NCBI GenBank assembly: GCA_964617385.1
Contig: CAZTYX010000107.1
Span: 1-5,540, forward strand
Length of the DNA stretch: 5,540 nt
Direction of reading: 5' to 3'
Source of the DNA: JADHMP01 sp964617385
GTDB lineage: Bacteria; Bacteroidota; Bacteroidia; Flavobacteriales; Flavobacteriaceae
Shown piece after piece: positions 1 to 5,540 of this stretch. Under the pieces are notes generated by a model, which made no database searches, was not told where the DNA came from, and saw nothing but the letters and a program-made list of their open reading frames with translations. Positions within the stretch are counted from its first letter, which is position 1. Every line of letters starts with the position of its first letter. Both the position numbers and the translations under genes were made by a program.

Positions 1-110
1 CAGGAGCAGACCTAAGGGCTGCAGTAAATGCGCTTTTAAGCGGTGAAAATGCACCCGATATGCAATACCCTAGTTTAGGATGTAACATTAAATGGCATCC
101 GGAATCATAG
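1..110 (+). CDS. Thioredoxin/AhpC-TSA family protein, C-terminal end (partial)
   Basis: This is the 3' end of a gene that begins before the window. Reading from base 3 gives 35 codons ending in TAG at 108-110. The residues include a GADLRAAVNALLSG segment and then PSLGCNIKWHPES at the very end. This tail resembles the C-terminus of thioredoxin-like, AhpC/TSA-family proteins common in Bacteroidota, which end with a similar GCNIKW motif after a helix that contacts the thioredoxin fold. Such proteins are thought to act in thiol-disulfide or peroxide chemistry, but the catalytic part lies outside the window, so the function here is inferred from the tail alone. The gene converges on the minus-strand isomerase gene with only 7 bp between the stop codons, leaving no room for a separate terminator. 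Confidence 0.6.
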   Translation, partial: GADLRAAVNALLSGENAPDMQYPSLGCNIKWHPES

Positions 111-117
111 GGAAACG

Positions 118-1050
118 CTACTGAACGGCAACCAATTCTATTTCAAAAAGCAAGGTGGCATTTGGAGGAATAACACCTCCCGCTCCTGCAGCACCATATG
201 CAAGTTCACTGGGAATGACCAGTTTTCCTTTGGCGCCTTGAGACAACAATCCAATGCCTTCTTCCCAGCCTGGGATTACTTGATTTTGACCCAATGTAAA
301 ACGTATTGGTTCATTACGTCGATACGAAGAATCAAAAACGGTTCCGTCTAAAAGTTTACCTGTATAATGGACACTAACGGTTTGCCCCTTTGCCGCCTTT
401 GGCCCAGTTCCTTCCTTTTCGATATTATAATACAGTCCGCTGGCTGTTTTTTCACATCCAGAAATATGTTCTTTTAAAGCGTCTTCTTGAGCTTTAGCTG
501 CTGCCGCTTCTCGCTCTAACTTTCCTTTTTGAAAAGCTGCAAAGGCCGCCACGGCATCAAAAGCCTCAGCTTCTTTTCCTTTGCGTTCAATGGTTAAAGA
601 ATCAATGCTATCGTTTTGAGCTATTTGATCGACTACGTCTTGACCTTCCACCACATAACCAAAAACGGTGTGTTTTCCATCCAACCAAGGCGTTGGAACG
701 TGCGTTACAAAAAACTGACTGCCATTGGTGCCCGGTCCAGCATTGGCCATAGACAACACCCCCGCACGATCGTGTTTGAGTTCGGGGTGAATTTCATCAT
801 CAAATTGATAGCCCGGACCTCCCACGCCTGTGCCCTGAGGGCAACCGCCTTGGATCATAAAATCATTAATTACACGATGGAAGTTTAATCCATCGTAATA
901 AGGGGTACCAGAAGGCTTTACATCATTTTCAATTTTGCCTTCAGCCAAACCAACAAAATTGGCCACTGTGCCTGGCGTTTTATCAAATGTGAGTTGAATT
1001 ATTATACTGCCCTTTGAGGTAATTATTTTAGCAAAAAGTCCGTTGTCCAT
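118..1050 (-). CDS. Dual-domain peptidyl-prolyl isomerase (cyclophilin-FKBP fusion)
   Basis: A 310-residue protein that should catalyse cis-trans isomerisation of peptidyl-prolyl bonds during protein folding. Residues about 5-155 form a cyclophilin domain with the FHRV...FMIQGG signature. R59, F64, M65, Q67, F114, W122 and H127 line up with the active-site residues of human cyclophilin A. Residues about 158-200 are an Ala/Glu/Lys-rich, probably helical linker. Residues about 203-310 form an FKBP domain, with Y229, F239, D240, F251, V258, I259, W262, Y285 and F302 matching the FKBP12 pocket. Both active sites therefore look intact. No signal peptide or lipobox is visible, so it is probably cytoplasmic. 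The ATG at 1050 starts just before the cyclophilin fold and lacks a clear Shine-Dalgarno, as is usual in this phylum. It lies 72 bp downstream of recQ on the same strand, with its own candidate promoter. Similar dual-family immunophilins are, to my recollection, known from flavobacteria. Confidence 0.93.
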   Translation of the reverse strand: MDNGLFAKIITSKGSIIIQLTFDKTPGTVANFVGLAEGKIENDVKPSGTPYYDGLNFHRVINDFMIQGGCPQGTGVGGPGYQFDDEIHPELKHDRAGVLSMANAGPGTNGSQFFVTHVPTPWLDGKHTVFGYVVEGQDVVDQIAQNDSIDSLTIERKGKEAEAFDAVAAFAAFQKGKLEREAAAAKAQEDALKEHISGCEKTASGLYYNIEKEGTGPKAAKGQTVSVHYTGKLLDGTVFDSSYRRNEPIRFTLGQNQVIPGWEEGIGLLSQGAKGKLVIPSELAYGAAGAGGVIPPNATLLFEIELVAVQ

Positions 1051-1064
1051 TATTTAATTTTTGC

Positions 1065-1072
1065 CAAAGATA
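1065..1072 (-). promoter_or_regulatory. Candidate -7 promoter element of the isomerase gene
   Basis: The minus strand reads TATCTTTG here, a full match to the Bacteroidota -7 consensus TAnnTTTG. It lies 14 bp before the ATG of the isomerase gene, which implies a leader of fewer than about 10 nt. I see no TTTG-like -33 element at the usual spacing of about 19 bp, so the call rests on the -7 match and its position in the gap after recQ. Confidence 0.45.
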
Positions 1073-1122
1073 AAAAACTACACGACTTTTTGAGGATGCT
1101 ACCGTTTTAATTCAAAATAGTG

Positions 1123-3312
1123 CTAATTGGCAATGTCACTCATAAACTTTAATCGATATAAACGCATCTCTTCTTCTTCATAATCGCCATCAAAGGCATC
1201 AATTGCTTCGGCTAAGTCATCCGTTTCTGAATCAATAAAATATTCGTAAAGCTCTTCGATTTGATCTTCATCAAATAGTTCCTCAAGCCAATAGTCAATA
1301 TTGAGTTTGGTGCCAGCAAACACTATGGTTTCCATTTCATGAATAAGTTCTTCCATGCTCATTCCCTTAGAAGCAGCAATATCATCCAAAGACAATTTAC
1401 GATCCACGCTTTGAATCAAATAGAGTTTTAAAGCCGATTTTACTCCTGTGCTTTTAACTATCAAATCATCGGGGCGTACTATGTCATTTTCTTTAATATA
1501 ATTGTCAATTAAAGTGATGAAGGGCTCTCCATAGCGTTTGGCTTTGCCCTCACCCACACCATTGATGTTTACCAATTCAGCCTGTGTGATGGGATACTTT
1601 AAACACATGTCATCCAAAGAATATTCCTGAAAAACTGCGTAAGGAGGCACTTCGTTTTTTTCTGCCACTTGTTTCCGTAATTGGATCAACAGTCCCATTA
1701 ATTTTTTATCTATACCCCCTTGAATATTGGCTTGCACCACAAGGCCCTCATTTTTGTCTTCATAATGATGGTCTTCTGCCATAAGAAAGGACCCCCCATC
1801 AGCCAAAAACTCTTGACCTCTTGATGTGATTCGCAACAAACCATAGGTTTCAATTTCTTTACTCAAAAAACCAGCTACCAAAGCTTGTCTAATGAGTGCC
1901 ATCCAAAAAGAAGCCGTCTTTTCATCTCCACTTCCAAAAACTTCTAAATCATGCGTTTTATGAGATTGCAAAAGGGCATTTTTTTCACCTAAAAGGGTCT
2001 TAATTACTTCTTGTGCCTTGTATTTTTCTTTGGTGATGCTTATGGTTTTTAACAACAAACGCAGATCCTCTCCGGCCTCAAATTTCTTTTTGGGAAAACG
2101 CACATTATCGTCCATGTCGCCTCCTTCGCCCGTTTCATTATCAAAGGCTTCTCCAAAATAATGTAAAATGAACTTACGTCTAGAAACGGAGGTTTCAGCA
2201 TAGGCCACCATATCGGCTAAGAGCGCTAAACCAATCTCTTGTTCAGCCAAGGGTTTCCCCGACATAAATTTTTCTAATTTTTCAATGTCTTTGTAGGCAT
2301 AAAAAGCCAAACAATGCCCTTCGCCTCCATCCCTTCCTGCACGACCGGTTTCTTGATAATAACTTTCGATACTTTTTGGAATATCGTGGTGAATAACAAA
2401 ACGAACATCGGGTTTGTCAATGCCCATGCCAAAAGCAATGGTGGCTACAATCACATCACAATCGTCTCGCAAAAACTGATCTTGGTGCTTTACACGAGAT
2501 TTTGAGTCTAAACCAGCATGATAAGGAAGTGCATTGATACCATTGACCTGCAATGTTTTGGCTAGTTCTTCAACGCGCTTTCTAGAGAGGCAATAAATGA
2601 TACCCGATTTATTTTCATTTTGCTTAACAAAACGAATGATATCTGTGTCCACTTGTGCTGTCTTAGAACGTACTTCATAATATAGATTTGGTCTGTTGAA
2701 AGAGGCTTTAAAAACCTTGGCTTGGGTGATGCGCAAATTTTTCTGAATATCTTCTTGCACTTTGGGTGTTGCAGTTGCAGTGAGAGCAATTATAGGAACA
2801 TGTTGATCAAACTGTTCGAGTATGATTCTAAGGTTGCGGTATTCGGGTCTAAAATCATGCCCCCACTCCGAAATACAATGGGCCTCATCTATAGCCAAAA
2901 AAGAAATTTTTACCGTTTTAAAAAAATCAATCGTTTCCTTTTTGGACAACGATTCTGGGGCCACATATAAGAGTTTTGTAGTCCCTGAAACAATATCTTG
3001 CTTTACTGCTTGGGTTTCTGTTTTGTTGAGTGAAGAATTCAACACGTGAGCAATGCCGTCTTCTGAAGAAATGCCCCGAATGGCATCCACTTGATTTTTC
3101 ATTAACGCAATTAGGGGCGAAACCACAATAGCTGTACCTTCCAATATTAGCGCTGGCAATTGATAACAAAGGGATTTTCCACCCCCTGTGGGCATGATCA
3201 CAAAAGTATCTTGACCTGCAAGCAGACTTTTGATTACATCGAGTTGTAGACCTTTAAACGTTGAAAAACCAAAGTGTTTTTTTAAGGCTAAATGAAGGTT
3301 TTGTTCTTCCAT
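1123..3312 (-). CDS. recQ: ATP-dependent DNA helicase RecQ
   Basis: A 729-residue superfamily 2, 3'-5' DNA helicase acting in recombination, replication-fork repair and unwinding of branched DNA. In order: motif 0 around F19-Q23, Walker A TGGGKS at 42-47, Walker B DEAH at 142-145, motif III LTATAT at 178-183, the second RecA-like domain with motif V (ATIAFGMGIDKPDVR, 290-304), and motif VI QETGRAGRDG at 320-329. A winged-helix (RQC-type) region follows at about 411-520 and an HRDC domain at about 536-612. The 117-residue C-terminal extension resembles the helix-turn-helix module found on some RecQs and ends in a strongly acidic stretch. The four cysteines that bind zinc in E. coli RecQ are absent; the region instead holds a Gly/Asp-rich loop (391-403). 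It is longer than E. coli RecQ (about 610 residues). The ATG at 3312 fits the family's N-terminus and lacks a Shine-Dalgarno. The gene is divergent from kdsD. Confidence 0.96.
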   Translation of the reverse strand: MEEQNLHLALKKHFGFSTFKGLQLDVIKSLLAGQDTFVIMPTGGGKSLCYQLPALILEGTAIVVSPLIALMKNQVDAIRGISSEDGIAHVLNSSLNKTETQAVKQDIVSGTTKLLYVAPESLSKKETIDFFKTVKISFLAIDEAHCISEWGHDFRPEYRNLRIILEQFDQHVPIIALTATATPKVQEDIQKNLRITQAKVFKASFNRPNLYYEVRSKTAQVDTDIIRFVKQNENKSGIIYCLSRKRVEELAKTLQVNGINALPYHAGLDSKSRVKHQDQFLRDDCDVIVATIAFGMGIDKPDVRFVIHHDIPKSIESYYQETGRAGRDGGEGHCLAFYAYKDIEKLEKFMSGKPLAEQEIGLALLADMVAYAETSVSRRKFILHYFGEAFDNETGEGGDMDDNVRFPKKKFEAGEDLRLLLKTISITKEKYKAQEVIKTLLGEKNALLQSHKTHDLEVFGSGDEKTASFWMALIRQALVAGFLSKEIETYGLLRITSRGQEFLADGGSFLMAEDHHYEDKNEGLVVQANIQGGIDKKLMGLLIQLRKQVAEKNEVPPYAVFQEYSLDDMCLKYPITQAELVNINGVGEGKAKRYGEPFITLIDNYIKENDIVRPDDLIVKSTGVKSALKLYLIQSVDRKLSLDDIAASKGMSMEELIHEMETIVFAGTKLNIDYWLEELFDEDQIEELYEYFIDSETDDLAEAIDAFDGDYEEEEMRLYRLKFMSDIAN

Positions 3313-3326
3313 TAATATAACAAGAA

Positions 3327-3354
3327 ATGCAAATGAAAATAGCTACATTTGCAT
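3327..3354. repeat. Perfect 9 bp inverted repeat in the recQ-kdsD divergent region
   Basis: ATGCAAATG at 3327-3335 is the exact reverse complement of CATTTGCAT at 3346-3354, separated by 10 bp. The arm centres are 19 bp apart, about two helical turns, which would suit a dimeric regulator. It sits between the two divergent genes, and the right arm overlaps the candidate -7 element of kdsD. The left arm read on the minus strand gives TTCATTTG, one mismatch from the -7 consensus, so the symmetry could instead reflect two back-to-back promoters. Which reading is right cannot be told from the sequence. Confidence 0.6.
3344..3351 (+). promoter_or_regulatory. Candidate -7 promoter element of the kdsD-tatC-lptB operon
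   Basis: TACATTTG matches the Bacteroidota -7 consensus TAnnTTTG in full. It lies 55 bp before the TTG start of kdsD in the only intergenic region upstream of the operon, and would start transcription near 3355-3358. No good TTTG -33 element is seen about 19 bp upstream. It overlaps the right arm of the inverted repeat, so a protein bound there would be expected to repress. Confidence 0.45.
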
Positions 3355-3356
3355 GC

Positions 3357-3410
3357 ATGAATATAATACTATTCTCTATTAAATCAAAACCAAAAACACC
3401 AATAATTTGA
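3357..3410 (+). other. Possible 17-codon leader ORF overlapping the kdsD start
   Basis: An ATG at 3357 opens a 17-codon frame (MNIILFSIKSKPKTPII) that ends with TGA at 3408-3410, overlapping the TTG start codon of kdsD at 3407-3409 in another frame. If transcription begins at the candidate promoter, this ATG would be at or next to the 5' end of the transcript. Reinitiation after its stop could deliver ribosomes to the weak TTG start. A short frame of this length also arises easily by chance, so this is a suggestion and not a confirmed gene. Confidence 0.25.
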
Positions 3411-4378
3411 ATTCCCTCCCCATTCTAAAAATCGCGAAAGAAAGCTTACAAATTGAATTTGAAGCTATTGCAAATCTTTTTAAATGCTTCGACCAGACTT
3501 TTGAAACGATTTTAGAAGTGTTGCATGCCAATACCGGCAGACTTATTGTTACAGGTGTAGGAAAAAGCGGGTTGATTGCCCAAAAGATTGTAGCAACACT
3601 AAATTCTACAGGCACTGCCGCACAGTTTATGCATGCTGGAGATGCCAGCCACGGCGATTTGGGCAGTATCCAACAGAATGATGTGGTGATGTGTCTTTCT
3701 AAAAGCGGCCAATCGAGTGAAATTGATTTAATACTCCCTTTTCTTAAAAACAAAAACACGCCCCTCATTGCCCTGACAGCAAATCCAAATTCTCCCTTAG
3801 CATTAGCAGCAGATTATGTTATTGAAATACCACAAAGCAAAGAGGCTGATGGTCTTAACTTAGCACCCACCACCAGCACTACACTACAACTTATATTAGG
3901 TGATATTATAGCCGTTTGCTTGATGCGTTTAAACCACTATGAAGCTGCCGATTTTGCAGCCATACATCCAGGGGGGCTATTGGGTAAAAAACTGAATCTC
4001 ACTCTAGCACAAATGCTTTCTCATCACAAAAAAGCACAAGTCTCTAAAACAGCCACTATCAAAGAGGTGCTTCATGAAATAACCACCAAAAGATTGGGCG
4101 CAACAGTGGTAATGGAAGAAAATAAAATTATTGGCTTTATTACTGATGGCGACTTGAGAAGAATGTTAGAAAAACAGTTAGACCTCAATATGCTCACAGC
4201 GGCTGATATTATGACTCCAAACCCGCTCACACTTGAGGCCTCAACAAAAGCAATGGATGCCTTGCAAATCATGAATAAACGAAAAATCAATCACTTAGTG
4301 GTTTGCGATCAAGCCAATCATTATATTGGTATAGTTCATATATTAGATTTTACAAAAGAAGGATTAAAAGATGAGTGA
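3407..4378 (+). CDS. kdsD: D-arabinose-5-phosphate isomerase (KpsF/GutQ/KdsD family)
   Basis: A 323-residue cytoplasmic enzyme interconverting D-ribulose 5-phosphate and D-arabinose 5-phosphate, the first step towards Kdo, the inner-core sugar of LPS. A SIS (sugar isomerase) domain spans about 38-175, with VTGVGKSG (48-55), SHGDLG (81-86), SKSGQSSE (98-105), LAPTTSTT (152-159) and HPGGLLGKKL (187-196). K53, E105, E146 and H187 correspond, at a constant offset of six, to K59, E111, E152 and H193 of E. coli KdsD, and H82 to H88. Two CBS domains follow at about 204-262 and 267-321. The family's usual CysPro after the conserved Glu-Ala is replaced here by AspGly (148-149). The start is TTG at 3407: an in-frame TAA lies at 3380-3382, no ATG falls between them, and the next internal Met is far into the SIS domain. 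The gene overlaps tatC by 8 bp. A GutQ-like role is possible, but the link to lptB favours KdsD. Confidence 0.93.
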   Translation: MNSLPILKIAKESLQIEFEAIANLFKCFDQTFETILEVLHANTGRLIVTGVGKSGLIAQKIVATLNSTGTAAQFMHAGDASHGDLGSIQQNDVVMCLSKSGQSSEIDLILPFLKNKNTPLIALTANPNSPLALAADYVIEIPQSKEADGLNLAPTTSTTLQLILGDIIAVCLMRLNHYEAADFAAIHPGGLLGKKLNLTLAQMLSHHKKAQVSKTATIKEVLHEITTKRLGATVVMEENKIIGFITDGDLRRMLEKQLDLNMLTAADIMTPNPLTLEASTKAMDALQIMNKRKINHLVVCDQANHYIGIVHILDFTKEGLKDE

Positions 4379-5192
4379 AAGAGATGAAATGTCCTTTTTA
4401 GGCCATTTGGAAGAGTTACGTTGGCATTTGCTTCGCGCCACACTTGCTATAGTAATTTTAGCTTCAACGGCTTTTTTCTTTAAGAGCTTTATTTTTGATG
4501 TTTTGCTATTAGGCCCCAAAAGCAAAGATTTTATTACCTATCAATGGTTTTGCTCTATAGCGGAGTCCTTAGGGCAAACCAGCAGTTTTTGTGATGACGA
4601 ATTGCCTTTTCGCATTCAAAGTCGAAACGTTTCTGGACAATTTTCTGCACACTTATGGACTTCCGTTTTAGCGGGATTTATTGTTGCCTTTCCTTATGTG
4701 ATTTTTGAATTTTGGCGCTTTGTAAGTCCAGGACTCTACGAAAACGAACGTAAAAATGCCCGTGGATTTATCTTTATTGCTTCCCTCCTCTTCTTTGGAG
4801 GGGTATTGTTTGGATATTATATTGTAACACCACTCTCCATCAACTTCTTAGCCAATTATTCTGTGAGTGATCAAATTTTTAATGACTTCGATTTAAGTAG
4901 CTATATTGGGCTGCTCCGCGCTTCTGTATTGGCATCAGGTTTGATTTTTGAATTGCCTATCATTATATATTTCTTGGCCAAAGTAGGCGTAGTTACACCT
5001 GACTTTTTAAAGAAAAACAGAAAAATTGCGTTGGTTTTGGTGTTGAGTCTCTCAGCTATAATAACCCCTCCAGACATTGCCAGCCAAATTATTGTGAGCA
5101 TTCCAATATTGATTCTCTATGAAATTAGTATTATCATTGCTAAAATTGTGGTTCGAAGACAAGAAAAAGCCCTTAAAAACAGTCAAAGATGA
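4371..5192 (+). CDS. tatC: Sec-independent (twin-arginine) protein translocase subunit TatC
   Basis: A 273-residue inner-membrane protein, the receptor subunit of the Tat pathway, which recognises twin-arginine signal peptides and exports folded proteins. Six membrane segments are visible at about 18-38, 93-115, 131-155, 178-205, 217-232 and 237-258. The cytoplasmic N-terminus has FLGHLEELR, with H12, E15 and R17 at the same positions as in E. coli TatC. F117 and E126 in the FVSPGLYENER segment match E. coli F94 and E103, and E194 in the fourth segment matches E170. The first periplasmic loop (about 45-92) is longer than in E. coli and carries C61 and C74. The ATG at 4371 overlaps the kdsD stop by 8 bp, with AGAAGGA at 4357-4363 as a possible ribosome binding site, though Shine-Dalgarno sites are rarely used in this phylum. 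No tatA or tatB gene is in the window. The stop overlaps the lptB start. Confidence 0.96.
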   Translation: MSERDEMSFLGHLEELRWHLLRATLAIVILASTAFFFKSFIFDVLLLGPKSKDFITYQWFCSIAESLGQTSSFCDDELPFRIQSRNVSGQFSAHLWTSVLAGFIVAFPYVIFEFWRFVSPGLYENERKNARGFIFIASLLFFGGVLFGYYIVTPLSINFLANYSVSDQIFNDFDLSSYIGLLRASVLASGLIFELPIIIYFLAKVGVVTPDFLKKNRKIALVLVLSLSAIITPPDIASQIIVSIPILILYEISIIIAKIVVRRQEKALKNSQR

Positions 5193-5540
5193 AGCTTTTT
5201 GCAGAAAATATTGTGAAGTCTTATAAAGGACGAAAAGTGGTGAAAGGCATTTCCTTAGAAGTTGCTCAAGGTGAAATTGTTGGCTTATTAGGTCCCAATG
5301 GTGCAGGAAAAACAACTTCCTTTTATATGATTGTTGGACTCATAAAACCAAACGACGGGCGAATTTTTCTCAATCAACAAGAAATCACAAAAGACCCAAT
5401 GTACCGTAGAGCACAAAAGGGCATTGGCTATTTGGCCCAAGAAGCCTCTGTTTTTCGCAAATTGAGCGTAGAAAATAATATTCTAAGTGTTCTGGAAATG
5501 ACCAATTTAACCAAAAAAGAACAGCTCCAAAAGGCAGATG
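5189..5540 (+). CDS. lptB: LPS export ABC transporter ATP-binding protein LptB (5' part)
   Basis: The first 117 codons of an ABC ATPase cut by the window end. LptB dimerises under LptF and LptG at the inner membrane and powers LPS extraction and its passage along the LptC-LptA-LptD bridge. Visible are the Walker A motif GPNGAGKTT at 35-43 (K41, T42) followed by SFYMIVGL, and the Q-loop with Q84 in YLAQEASVFRKLSVENNI. F89 and R90 correspond to E. coli LptB F90 and R91, which contact the LptF/G coupling helices. The GLLGPNGAGKTT-SFYM and QEAS-FRKLSV wording separates LptB from generic ABC ATPases. The signature motif, Walker B and switch histidine lie beyond the window. The ATG overlaps the tatC stop in an ATGA arrangement, which points to translational coupling within the kdsD-tatC-lptB operon. 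Confidence 0.94.
   Translation, partial: MKLFAENIVKSYKGRKVVKGISLEVAQGEIVGLLGPNGAGKTTSFYMIVGLIKPNDGRIFLNQQEITKDPMYRRAQKGIGYLAQEASVFRKLSVENNILSVLEMTNLTKKEQLQKAD

Noticed and set aside
111..117. Bidirectional terminator between the two convergent genes at the window start
   Set aside because: The gap is 7 bp and I saw no stem-loop spanning the two stop codons; any terminator would have to lie inside the coding regions.
616..888. Plus-strand 90-codon open frame inside the isomerase gene
   Set aside because: It lies wholly opposite the cyclophilin domain coding sequence, whose motifs are intact; the product resembles nothing I recognise.
1105..1117. TTTTAATTCAAAA as a terminator stem after recQ
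   Set aside because: Only four A/T pairs with a loop that does not pair further; too weak for an intrinsic terminator.
3350..3357. TGCATGCA palindrome downstream of the inverted repeat
   Set aside because: An 8 bp self-complementary word is short and expected by chance; it adds little to the longer 9 bp repeat it overlaps.
3353..3382. In-frame ATG at 3353 as the true kdsD start
   Set aside because: A TAA at 3380-3382 interrupts the frame, and the protein from the TTG at 3407 already has a full-length family N-terminus.
3379..3768. Minus-strand 129-codon open frame across the start of kdsD
   Set aside because: It is antisense to the well-supported SIS domain of kdsD and its sequence shows no family features.

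Overview
The window reads as chromosomal DNA from a member of the Bacteroidota, most likely the Flavobacteriia. Support comes from the AT-rich composition, the mostly absent Shine-Dalgarno sequences, TAnnTTTG-type -7 promoter elements, and proteins that match flavobacterial versions of their families: a cyclophilin-FKBP fusion, a long RecQ without the zinc cysteines, and a TatC with an enlarged first periplasmic loop. I cannot name the genus.

Layout. The window opens with the last 35 codons of a plus-strand gene that looks like a thioredoxin/AhpC-TSA family protein. It converges, across only 7 bp, on a minus-strand gene for a two-domain peptidyl-prolyl isomerase (118-1050). Upstream of that, on the same strand, lies recQ (1123-3312), a DNA helicase; the 72 bp gap between them carries a candidate promoter for the isomerase. 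A 94 bp divergent intergenic region (3313-3406) follows, with a perfect 9 bp inverted repeat. A plus-strand operon then runs to the window edge: kdsD (arabinose-5-phosphate isomerase, TTG start), tatC (twin-arginine translocase subunit) and the 5' part of lptB (LPS-export ATPase). These genes overlap by 8 bp and 4 bp, so they are almost certainly co-transcribed and probably translationally coupled.

How the genes fit together. KdsD makes the precursor of Kdo, the inner-core sugar of lipopolysaccharide, and LptB powers LPS extraction from the inner membrane; TatC exports folded proteins across the same membrane. The operon therefore reads as an envelope-biogenesis cluster. RecQ (recombination and repair) and the isomerase (protein folding) are separate housekeeping functions on the opposite strand.

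Nothing here looks mobile, phage-derived or defence-related, and I see no RNA genes, CRISPR arrays or insertion sequences. I do not see a new multi-gene system. The points most worth following up are the zinc-less RecQ, the dual-family isomerase, the symmetric divergent promoter region, and a 17-codon leader ORF whose stop overlaps the TTG start of kdsD.
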